Of a stretch of 64,000 nucleotides of DNA, positions 37,263 to 54,500 are shown piece after piece. The stretch is taken from NCBI GenBank assembly GCA_007844125.1, contig CM017567.1:11574428-11638427 (forward strand). Direction: 5' to 3'. This DNA is from Sinonovacula constricta (Eukaryota > Mollusca > Bivalvia > Cardiida > Solecurtidae). The notes beneath the pieces were generated by a model, which had not been told where the DNA came from, searched no databases, and was given only the letters and a program-made list of their open reading frames with translations. Positions within the stretch are counted from its first letter, which is position 1. Each line of letters begins with the position of its first letter. Both the position numbers and the translations under genes were made by a program.

Positions 37263-39600
37263 ATGAGGATTTCAGAAGCACCACACAACTACAGGTGAAG
37301 AAGCCACTTATATTGGTACTTCTCGGCCCAGTTAATATTGTACTCAGCTTCAAATTAATTATCAATGTCTTTATTATAATTATACAAGTTATTTTACTTT
37401 ATAAGATCTTTCCTTCCAAATACCTTCAGGCGTTTTTGCTGATTATCTTAAGATTCCTACAGAAAATATGGTAAAGATATCTGATCTTTATTTTGATTTG
37501 TCCTCAGTGCATCAGTAACTGATAACTAAAAATAACTGAGTCAGCTACTATATATGTTACATTTCAGAAGAATTCCTGATCCTTTTGAAATTATTTCTTT
37601 ACTTCTTTAACCTGGGTTTGATATTCTGGTTATTTTAAGGTGGTCACAGGATGTGTAACTTGATAAATGAAAGCTCCAACTGGACTTTAAAAGGTCCTGT
37701 GACTTACAATCAGAAATGGGAAAACAGAATTGTGTGTCATTCATTATGGACTGAATCCTGAGAGATGATAAACAAGAAAAGTCGTTGATGCGAAGCATCA
37801 AAGGCGACGCAAAAAGCTGGAGGTGTACAGAGATAAAAAACAATATGGGAGCAAGTAACAAAGACACTTGAAACGTCATGGTTTTTATTTGAAAGTTTTC
37901 AGTATACTAAAATTATTTGAGAAAAGCCTGTATAAATTATATTCCTGAGACCATAGAATGGTTTAAAACAATATAAAGAGCAAAACCCAACACCAGTTAA
38001 TAGGTTTTCTAAGTGGTTACACATGTAGCAAAAATGCAAAATTATTATAACTAACCATAAAACTAAAGCGTATTAGCAGAAATTGCACATGTGCAGCAGC
38101 CTCACATTACATAAATAAGTATTGTTCAGATAGTATTTTTCATGCACATAGTATGTTTTTTCAGTATATTTTTGTTTATTTTGAAAGTTACAGACACACA
38201 AAAATAAATATAAAAACAAAAACATAAAATAGACAATGTTTACTGAATAAGGATCCGTATTGATCATGTTTAGAAAGTCCACAAAACAAACTCTCCCCAT
38301 GTGTAAATTTCTGTAAACATTCCATAATATAGCTTGTCGCCAACAACAAGAAATATTGTGGTTATAGATTAAAATAAAGGCTTTGGAAATAATAAATTAT
38401 AGCTTGAATATTTTTATTTTTCAATATTTAACCGGACAAACTGATGGATCAGTGGCCCAAAGTGAATACAAACACTCATGGACTGACAGGTTGGAGTGAA
38501 TGTCAATCACTGTCAATGAAATAAAAAGTTAATTATGCAAAAAATATATCTTATACAGAAAAAATACAGGTAGATCTTAATCTTTCAGTTACAACTTGCC
38601 TAAGTCCTCTTAATAAGAACTTGCATATTGTGTTTCACTCCTAACAAAATGTTATTCATATTCATTCATTCAATTTATTTATGTTTTACTTTAATGCAAT
38701 TAAAAGTAACTATAAATATCAGCATTTAAAATGATGAAAAACAAATGTGATATACAATGTTTTGTTTTTGGCATTACAACTTGCCTATGGTTCGTCAAAA
38801 AACCTTAAAAACAACAACAAAAAATACCCCAAAGAACTTAAAATACCCCCAAAGAACCCCAAAAAAATTAAAGCACCCCAAAGGAGAGTGAAAACACTTG
38901 AAAAGTCCACAAAATGAACAATCATGGTTTTAAAATGTATATTTATGTCTGTGTATTTATCTATGCATTGTAAATGACTGAAAAGCACATAAAATTAGGT
39001 GTGCAATAATTGGGCGAAATCATATTCCTATTTGAAAAAAAAAAACACAAAAAAAACCCATTTAGTCATGTATCATTTCGATTGTTCCACAGTTTATTTG
39101 CATAGTTTAAATTTTTACATATTTATACCTGTAGCATGGAAATAATTGTTATCAATGTAAGATGGTATATCTGTATGCTAATTAAAGCAAACTTTCGAGT
39201 ATTCATTCTCAGTATACTAGTACATCAATCATGCAGTCTTCTAAGTATTCAGATAAATATTGGAGAGTATGTTTTTAGTAAAACATAGAAAAGAAAGAGG
39301 TAACTTTTAAAGAAACAAACAAACCTTTTTAAGACAAAATTCAACCATTACATGTTCTTAACAAAGGCCTTGTGCTGCACTTGTGTGTAATTATCACCTG
39401 CTAAATGCATTGACATTTTAATTATAAACACAGGCAATATTAATTATGTCTGAGACTTTTTTGTATGGAACTATTTTTAGCATAATCTATTGGTAATGAT
39501 GTTTAATTACATTGAGTTGATAATGCGTTTTTTTACAGTTAGTACCAACTTAATAAGGGTACATTTTAAAGTCTTATGTTATGTACACACACTTTCCCTG
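37263..39600. other. Intergenic, nothing recognised
   Basis: AT-rich sequence upstream of MIOS. It has short CCCC/AAA low-complexity runs near 38815-38885 and poly-A runs near 39040. Open frames are short and lack splice or motif support. Part of it may be MIOS promoter or 5' UTR, but no element can be named. Confidence 0.4.
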
Positions 39601-39654
39601 TAAAGTGTCTGACTGTTAAAATGATGCCTCCTACAAAAAGCAAAATTACACATA

Positions 39655-40575
39655 CTTTTGGCTGAGCTGTGCCTTCAGACAAAATTCTTAAATGACAGCA
39701 TTTTCTGTGATGGTGTAACTTGGTTCCATACTGACTCCGAAAATCTAGCCTCTGACAAAGTGAAACAAAAACTAGTCGACAGAAGCAAAAATTTCAAGGA
39801 GGTATGCACGGAACAGTATACAAGGCTGATGATCTTTTATATTGTTGTAACAGACTTTAAAGTCATTAGAGAAAAAGAAATGAAGAAAAAGAAGAAGACA
39901 CCTCTTAGACAGAACGTGGCTGAGGAAAGTTTGGAAGTTCTATCAATGCTGAACACTCACCCTTTGGTACAGACAATCACACACAACAAAGACCAAGTTC
40001 CTTCCATCATATGTTATACCGAAGAATAGATTGAAGATCTCAAACATTTCCTTTAACACCCACACAGTGACCAACTAGGTATCGATCGCACATTCAACCT
40101 TGGTTCTTTCTATGCTACAATAATCATATACAAAAACCTGAGACACCAAACAACAACCAGTGTTTCTTGGCCCGCTAATGCTCCACAAGTATGCTTCATA
40201 CATAACATACAAGAAATCCTGGACAGAATAGCCACCAAATTAGACTATATCATCAATGAAGTTGAAGTTCACCTCTCAGAACAAATCTCCAGAAATTAAA
40301 TTCTCAGCCTTCAACAACTACTTTGAAAAACATTGAAATCAAAACTTCATGACCACGTCTTCAAGCCCAGACACAAAACCAACAACCATGACTGAATGTG
40401 AACCAACAACAACACTGAATCAACCAACAATATTTTAAATTTCTCAACACACTTGCAACCTCAGAACATATCCAACCTCATCATAAAACTCTACAATATC
40501 ATGTGGCTCCATTTCATGAATTATCGCAGTGCCACACACTTCTGTGGTAATTACCATCTACGCAAAGAAAACTAA
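39655..40575 (+). pseudogene. Decayed DNA-transposon transposase (MULE-like candidate)
   Basis: An open frame from about 39658 to a stop at 40027 continues in the same frame past two stops to about 40300 and includes LGIDRTFNLGSFYATIIIYK. A later segment in another frame contains NNNTESTNNILNF and LIIKLYNI. These resemble a transposase-like family of invertebrate transposons with a VDKTFNLG-type block and a downstream NNxESxNxxLK block (from memory, not searched). In-frame stops, a frameshift and lost blocks make it non-functional. No inverted repeats could be assigned. It ends just before the TA microsatellite. Confidence 0.55.
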
Positions 40576-40627
40576 CTCTACCTGATTCCAGACCAATTTA
40601 ATTCAATTCAATTCAGAGATTATCGAT

Positions 40628-45430
<4,803 letters not shown>

Positions 45431-48400
45431 ACTGTTAATCCATCTAAAGCTTCAATTAAGTAGCATATTGTGCTAGATTAGATACTAAAACACTGTTACA
45501 ACCGGTGTCGCTATATAAGTTTATTTATAAAATGGCACGTTTACTAAACAACAAAATGGTGTAACAGAAAGAGCAAGCCAGCAACAAACTAGTTCAATAA
45601 TGTTTTATTTTAATAAACAATAAAATCTATGGCATAATAAAACAATAACAAATAAATCAGACAAAAATTTCAGAAAGCAAAATAAATGTTAGCTTACAGT
45701 TCATCCCTTTAGGAGGTGTCCCTTTAATAGTCCAGTTAATAATCCAACGTCGAATAATCCTAAAGAGTTTTCGGTAAAATGTCCTCGTAGATAACCACAG
45801 TTAAAATAATCCAAAGGTAAAACAATACACAAATGTAAATGATATAATTCCAAATTCAACACTTAAATGTTTATATCACTGTAGAATATAGTAAGTCCAC
45901 ATAAGTTCCAACAAAGAAAGATTTAATATAGAAGCTGCAAGTATTTCTAAACTCTATGTCCAAACTTTTATCCAAGCTCTAAAGCAAACTTCCTTTAAAT
46001 TGGCTAACATGCCCTTACATAGACCCAAAAAATCTAGAACATTCACGAAACCCAGAACATTTTTGAAACCAAGTTAAAAATAAACAAATGAACTTTCTAG
46101 CATGATCCTTTTCTTTTTAGCAGTTACGACAATGCTACGTCATTAATACCACAACGGTAAACAACCCTTAACCTGACAAGCGAAACCTTAAACACAGTGT
46201 ACTACTGTACATAACATTCTGTGAAGAGTTAACACTTTTCACAAATTACACATATACTTAGAACAATAAATAGGTAAACAAATTGTTTGTAATAAATCAA
46301 GTTTCGTATTTCAACACTATATGCCCTGAATGTCCTATAGAAAAATGTTCCATTTGGTTCTTTTGATATTTCAAAAATAACTATAGTAACTGTAACTTTA
46401 TAATGAATCTCTTACGTTTCTAAAAAAAAAAGATACACGCTTTTTTGTTTTTGAGCTTGAGACTGCAAAAACTTTGGATATTTACTTTCATTTGAGATTA
46501 ATACCAAATCTGACGGTCTTTAAAGTTTAAGATAAAGTCAAACATAGAGTCAAAGATATATCGTACTTCTCTCTTTCTCTCTTTCAAAAAGCCCGTTTCT
46601 ATCCGTATATAACACAATAATCGTTTATTTTATAGAGCAGTCAAAACGCACGTTAAGTTAAAATTAAAACCGAATAATGCCACAAGTTATATCCGAAAGA
46701 TCTTACATCCGAAAGATTGTCAAGTTCAAGTTGCATACCCACAAAATGAAATCAGACGCAGACAAAAGGCAGACTTGTGTCACGATGTATCTGAGTCAAC
46801 AATGATAAACAGTTATATTTTAATTTAAATCAAGTGAACAAATTTGAAACAAGTAAGATCGCATCTTTGATATTTACCTTTGTCAATTTTGTCCCCAAAC
46901 AAGTAGACGGTGGTAAATGGAGTTAGCTCCCTGGACAGGGGAGACAACTGCAATAAAACTACGAACCAGTTCGTCAAGAGTTGTTTAGCTTGTTTATGCG
47001 ATGAGAACTAAAGGCCGTTGTTCTCCTACTAATCTACATGCATGGTCAGTCATACTACTTTAGGGTACTTGAACCTGGGGGCTAAAGATTGCATTGGCAC
47101 TGTTAAGCCAGTTTAAGGCAGCCATCTTTGAAGGCAGAAGGTAATGCAGGCAGAAATCTGGAAATTTGTTCTGTATTAAACTCAACACTGTGTTTTCATT
47201 CTATTTTATTGAATTTTATATCAGCTTTAACAGCTTTTATGAAGTATTTTAAATATCAAAACTATATTTTGATAGTTTAAAAGGTAAAAACAATACAAAC
47301 AAAAAAGTTACACTGTTCATTTTGTTTTAAGGATGAGCCAATAATTTTATTTATTTTTGTGTATTATTTCTTTGTACATTTATCAATTTTAAAAAAAAAT
47401 ATTGCATTCTAAAAATAGGAATTTCATGAGTTTTCCAATGGTGTATAGTTTTTAATTTTTGGATCACAAATAAAGAAATTACAAGGAAATAAAATTTACA
47501 CTTCTAGACAATTCATCTGAAAATCATTTGAAATTGCCATCAAAGATAGCTGCCAAGATAAGGGATCTTCACTGATGTGGAACCTTCTTAAAAATGCTCA
47601 TTTAATTCCCGGCCTTGTCTTAATGTTCTTCCTTCTTTCAAATTTAAAAGCAAGCCCAAGGCCCAGGTATTTAAGATAGGGTGGGTTGTCTAGTGCACCT
47701 GTGCCTCATCAGACACACACGGGAAGTACCCAAATCGCATCCTCCTTCAGTGTATAAGCCAGTGTCCATAACACTTTTGGTGACCAGCCAAACTCACCTA
47801 TTTATGCAGACAATAAATGCAAACATATATGCACATCTTTAAGCAAGCACACATGGCTATGGGACCAAGATAAGGATGACCTACCACATATGCTGGAAGT
47901 TCTACCCAGATAGATTCCACAAATAAACAAAGCCAAAGATTTATTCACACTAATCTGCTGTAAAGGGAATTTATTGTTTACAAGCAAGATATGTGTGCCC
48001 ACCTGCAATTTTAAAGGAGGCACTAAGGCCTATACCCCTGGAAAAACTAATGCCCTGTGCTGACTTCAAATATATCTCCACATTTTTGTTGTACTGAAAT
48101 ATATGTACTTCCTTAAAAGTAATAATAAAAATAATTTTAAAAAATACATAAATAACATTATCGAATCAAAGTGGAACAGAAATTTAAAAAAAAGTCAAAA
48201 GACGCCTTTGCTAATGTCAGTTTATTACTGTTAACTGTGTAATTGATAATACAGTTGCTATTAGACATAATTTTAAAATGTTTAAGCCTCACAGGCAAAT
48301 GTATTGTTGTCCAACAAATAACGTAACTAACAAGTTAACATTCTTCATCAAGACAACTACAATATATAACACTGCATGTGAGGTTCTACAATAACAATAC

Positions 48401-51400
48401 AATCACAGCAAATAGTAATATGAGGTTTATAAGTATCAAATATGAAAACCTTAGTTGTTTCCAAGGTTACAAGTAAATGCAATAACGTACTAAAAATTTA
48501 TATAACTGGAGAATAAATGTATACTTAATGCCTGTCATAAACTACTCTAAAATGCAGAAACAGTTTTGTAATGCTTTTACTGTTGAACAAAGCATTAAAC
48601 AGAGTTGAGGAATGGTATTTGTGATTTATATTGTGATTCATATATGTGATGTTATTTAATACTTATATAAAAATTGACAACTCATAAAACTGTAAAACAA
48701 TGGTATTTTTAAATAATAACCTTAAATTTATACCAAATAAACAACTTTCATGTAGGATTCAGGTGACTTTGGTAATAAAAATGAGAACAACAAATTTGTC
48801 GAATTTGATTCCCCCTTTAAAGAAAATGCATTTAAGGAATTTTCTGAATTTTATCTGTGTATTTTATGTCAATTTAGTGCAGTTTAAAAAAATGTCAAGT
48901 TAGAAAATTTTCCAAGGATACCTTTCTTTCTATAACTCAGGTATTATAGGAAGATAGTGTGCCTGACATGCCCAGCTAAAGTAGATTATACAATGGCACA
49001 TTTAGAAAAACAGTAATAGTTTGTTTTAATTAAAAGTTTGTTTTAATTAAAGGTTTGTTTTAATTAAAGGACAATGATGCCATCATGAGGTTTATTGTCA
49101 TGACCTTGGGCATGCATCATTGCACATTTATCTTTCTACCAACATTCATATACATTCAACATAACACTGCTGAATTAAGGCCCATTAAAAAAGGTTGTGA
49201 TGGATGGACATTTTTTCTTCTTAAAATAAAAGGCTCAAACTCCATTATTAGACAGTTCAATGTCACAATAATTGAAGTGCATCATTTCCCTAATATATGA
49301 AGTTTTTTACCAAAGTCCAGCAAAACACTACTAACTCAAGGCTTTGAAAAGATTAGTGTGATGGATAAATGGAAAGAACTAGGGACTGACAACGAAACAA
49401 CACTATCTCGGTAGGGGATAATATACACATTTCCAAGGACTGGTGTTGTTGTTTGTCCAAGACAAAATACATGATATTAAATAATTTCCATTTGACAAAA
49501 ACAACACAAGTTAAACAATATTTACAAAAAAAACTTGGTCACCATTAACATAATTTATGTTATTAACAAGTAAATATTTGCTTTTTATCCATTAGAATGG
49601 ACAAAATTGATAATTCAATTTCTAGCCAAACCTTTATATTTCAATGCAGAAAAGAACTAATGACACTGAAGGTGCTAAATGTGTCTTCAAATATGCTTCA
49701 CGACGGGTCTATCTGCTCTACCATTCACCACAAACTTTGGCATCTCTGGAATAATCAACATTATCCAAGTTTACTTGCTGTCTTGAAAAACATATCACTA
49801 GCTTTTATTACCTACATAAATTTACAAATCAATAGGTCCTACTAATATTTTAATTCTTTATCTCTCTTTAACCATGGCTTAAAACAACTCAACAACAACA
49901 CAATTACTGCAATGCTCAACTAATGAACTGTATAGTCTTGTTTCTTCTCTTCAATTTTATAAACAAATGTATACTCTCATGAAAGTAATTACTAAGTATA
50001 TGAATGCTCATTTGAACTTAAGGGAAGACAGTTAAGTGTAGAATACAAAATATTTGTGTAAAAGAATTTGAGGCTTCAAATAAAATAATTAGAATGTTAG
50101 ATTATCCAAACTTCAAATACACAACTCTAATAACTATAATATGTATTTCAAAAAGCCGGAAAAATATTAATAAGGCTAGTACGTTTTTTTTTACTAACTC
50201 AGCAACAAATTTAAGCCTCTGAATTTCATATTCAAATCTTTAACCAACACTCGACAAGAAATAACTGAGTAAGATTGTTTTAAGATATCAAATATATAAA
50301 AAAGATAAAAAGACAGCAACTAAACTCTCACGTTTATCTTAATAAAATTAAATGTAAAATAATTGTAGAACAGTAACTAAACTAAACAAGTGCAACACCT
50401 TCTTGTATAAAACTGACTGTACATGATAAAATAAATATAACTATCACAACATGAGGAAATAAAATATATGTAAAATAAAAACACATAAAATGTGAAATTA
50501 AATTATTTAAGAGAAATGCTCTATATAATATATATATGCATGGTTTTAAATAGAACTAGAATAACAGAGAAAATAATACATACTATCAGTTATAGCTATT
50601 GTGCTATGTAAAAAGGGCTATCTACATTGTAATACAGCTTAAATTAAATTGTGAGCTTTACTCTTCACAGCTTCAACCCTTAGTATAATGTGTAACAAAG
50701 ATAAGAAGAAAAAAATAAAATCCAATTCTACAGAAAGGAGAAAGTACATGAGAAAGAACTTATCAATTTTTCAAAGAACTGTTAACTGCAAGTTTACTAA
50801 GGCACAGCCGATATTTATTCTGAAAACTTACTGCAAGACTAACATGGACACCACTGATATGTTAATGAAATGAATACTATTTCAGTGTCAGTCACCATTA
50901 CAATATAACCCACTGATGCTAAAATGATATTCCTTTGGTTAAGAAGTCTATTTTTGTGTGTTTTATGTGGATTTTATAAAAGAGTCTTAATAGAATAGAG
51001 GAAAGGTTTTAATGTAAAACAATACAATTTACCCAACCATTTATTTCACTTTTCCATAGAGTAGTGAACTGTAGTATTCTTTTTATTTATTTCTGAATGT
51101 CTGCTAGCAAAATACACATCATTTCTTGCACTATCAACAGTATCTCATTATGTCACACCAATAAAATCAAATATCACAGAAGTTCAAAGCACACATTATT
51201 AGACAGGCACAATGTAAATACTAGAACCCTCATCTATAACTAACACTTTCAAACAATAGAATTATATGAAGATGCCAATTTCACATTTTTAAGAAGGTTT
51301 AGAAAACAGATCCTCAGTTACACAGACAGGTCTCTGAGTGTAGTGCCCATAAACTGGCAGAATTATTGTCCTAAATGCAAGTATTTCACTTAAAACAGGT

Positions 51401-51515
51401 AGTTATGAGAGGCTCTACTTAGTTATTGTTCTAAATGCATCTCCTTATAAAACACATTTGTTTACTAATTTTATAAACTGATTTCTAAATAGCCCTTGTC
51501 TTTCTCTAGAGATGT
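45431..51515. other. Intergenic, nothing recognised
   Basis: About 6 kb of AT-rich sequence with only short, unsupported open frames. An 18-bp triplet repeat (GTTTTAATTAAA) lies at 49018-49070. The end near 51515 is probably the 3' UTR of the coiled-coil gene; on the minus strand overlapping AATAAA signals lie at about 51082-51091. No RNA gene or transposon end was identified. Confidence 0.4.
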
Positions 51516-54500
51516 TCAATGTAGGTTCACTCTGGATGTGTTTTTGGCTGCAGACAGGAAAGTGTTCCCTGTCTCAAATTTGTTGTAGAGTTCAGCTTTA
51601 AATGCCTTCTGGTCAAATGACTCCCCACCATATTTGTTACGCAGGGAATCTCGAAGCCTATGTGATGAGGCAGCCAGGTGACGAGACTGAAGTAAAATAA
51701 TACAGGTACAGATCACATGTAGAAATAAGGTAATAGAATTGTAAAACTAATGTTATGTCTAGTAATAGTAAAGAATACTTAATTTTTATTTGAAAGCCTA
51801 TTAACTACCACTACCAAAATAGATCAATGTGTATTGATTTATTCACTGAAATTATCAGACTATACCTAAAACATAACATGATAATTGAGGTTGTTCTTAG
51901 AAATATTAATCTTAGAAATATTAATTAATGCTAAGGTTAGCTACTACCAAAGTGATTGAGCAGACATTTTCATTGTTCATTTTGTCATCACTTCAACAAA
52001 CTTCTCATCCTCTGGAGACACTGGACTTATAGATAAAAAATTATGTACCTGTTGTATAGTAAGATCTTTCTCCTGTTTTATGATTTCAGACTTGCGATCC
52101 TTCAACTCAATCACATTCTCCATCTGTTTGGTCCACTGCTTCGTCTCCTGAGCAATCCTGATAATCATACCAGCACAACATTATAAGCAATACTCTTTCA
52201 TATTATATATATATATAAAACTTAAATATTTTATATTTGCCTTAGTAACTTTGCTTTGCTTTTTTAAAAGCCTAATAATTGTCGCTGTTGATTGGTTGAA
52301 ATGCCTTGCTTAAAATGGTTCTTTTATGTTATATTCCAAACTTCTAAATATTTGTTTTAGTTAATTATGCTAACTATTAACAAGCAAAAAAACAACAACT
52401 GGTTTCTGGTTGATTCAAATTGACTGGTTCTGTCTGCTGAGTGTTTTGCATGTCTTGACCATGTAAAGTTATGCAATAAATTATTGAGGGTTCAAAGCAA
52501 TGTGCATGGTTGATTACAAATCTAACCTGTGAAGTAAGCCTCCAGCTCACTAGATTTAGCATTCATATGTGATTGTTAATATGCCGTCCTTGAATGTATG
52601 AAAAATTTTAAGTTATACAGTTCATCTTTACACTTTGAAAGGTATGTAAACATAATCAACAATAAAATAACATTAAACTATTTGTCCAAAACATTTAAAG
52701 GCTTTTAATATAAAAGCATTTAATAAAGAAAGATTAAAATAAGATTTAATGAAACACAAAAAAAAAACGTTGGTTAGTTTATAAGCTACCATTAGAAATT
52801 TGTCTAAATAGAAGTTAATGTTATCAATAATTTTCCAGTACTTACTTCTTAATGTTCTTCTTTTGTTCCTTTTCTTTCCTTATCCGTTCTTCATGGGCTT
52901 TTCGTGCCTTCCGTTCAATAGTCTGAGCAAGAGTTTCATGTGCTTGCCTGTCCGCCTATAGAAAAACATAGCGATGTCATCATCAGCATGTCAGAATAAA
53001 GCATCTAATGGAAACTTATATTTTCAACATGTCACTAAGGATTACATTATGTTTTGGACATAAATAAACAGAAGTAGGACTTCAGCCCTTTGTTTAAGAT
53101 TCTTAAAAAAAAACATACATTTCAAAGCACTTTCCTGATTGCCAACTTACTCTCTGACCACAAAAGGTACAATACAGCAATCGGAGAACTGCTTACCTAT
53201 ATAGCTTTAAAGGTGGTATCGGACAGTTTGCCATATATCTAATACATCTTACCCCTGTTCTTTGAAATGTGTGTGGAACTGCTGCATAAACTTAGACTTT
53301 AGATTAAGTAAAGGCTGTTTATAACATTACCCCAATTGTAAGACAGTAAAAATCGTGAAATATATCGCTTTGATTTTCCATTATTTCCAAATCTATAGAG
53401 AAGCATGATGGGGGGATTTCAGCTAAAAATAGATATCGACATCAGAGCTGATTACCTGGATGATCGTGTAATGTAAATTCTAAAGTAAGTGGTCACATAC
53501 TTTCTTGGTTATAAAATAGTGTGTGCAAAATAACTGTGCAGCATGGCTCAGACAGGAAAAACCTTTTTGTAATAACGACAAGTGGGATGTTATGCTTTAA
53601 TATTCCCATGGGTGAATAAACAGCATTTTACTGGATCTTTTCAGGACACAAGGATTTATTTGGTTAAATAAAAGGAAGAAATGGTTCAAACTGTCGGATG
53701 CCACCTTTAAATAGAACAGCCACTTTTGAAGTTTTTGTATTGACCTGCAGTGGTTCTAGTGATTTTTCTAAGAGTCTTTCTTTGTGTTTTTATTTGTTGT
53801 TCGAGACAAAATTACAACTACACAATAAATTTCATTCTAGTGATGTCCAGATGTTATTTGTGGAACTTGACACTGGAAAAATCTCTGTAGAACCACAGCT
53901 GCACCAAAGGTCAACTAGAAGCTCTCCCCTCATGAGTTTCCACTCCAAATGGGACTCGAACGCACATGGTGAGAAGCCAGGCAGTCATGGGATTAAGAAG
54001 TTTGAAACTCTACCCACTAAGCCATAAGTAAAAAAACAAACAAACAAACTCTGAACATCATTCCAATTGCAGGAACTGTTTAAGCTTGACCAAATCAAAA
54101 ACAAAACTTGTCAAAATTGTTCAATATTTGATGACAACAGTATATTTTCTGTTCTACTTAATTCAATATTTGCATTAATTTATAACCAGCTGAAGTTAAG
54201 ATGTCAGCACATACAATTTCTCTTGCAGTCAGGATGCTGTCTCTCCATTCTTCCATCTCACTTTCCTGCTGTTGTTGGGCTAACTTGGCCTGTAGTGCTT
54301 TCTTCTCTCTATCTAATCTGCAAAACATTGTTTTCATTTACCCTGATCATATTAAATTTGTTTAAAACATCAACTAATCTATAATACCTGTAATTTGCCA
54401 ACATAAACATGCAAAGGTGTCTTAGATATATTGCAAGAATCTGAACAGGAGAAAAGTTAATTCTGATCAGACACTGGCTGCAATAGCTCAAGTGGTAGAG

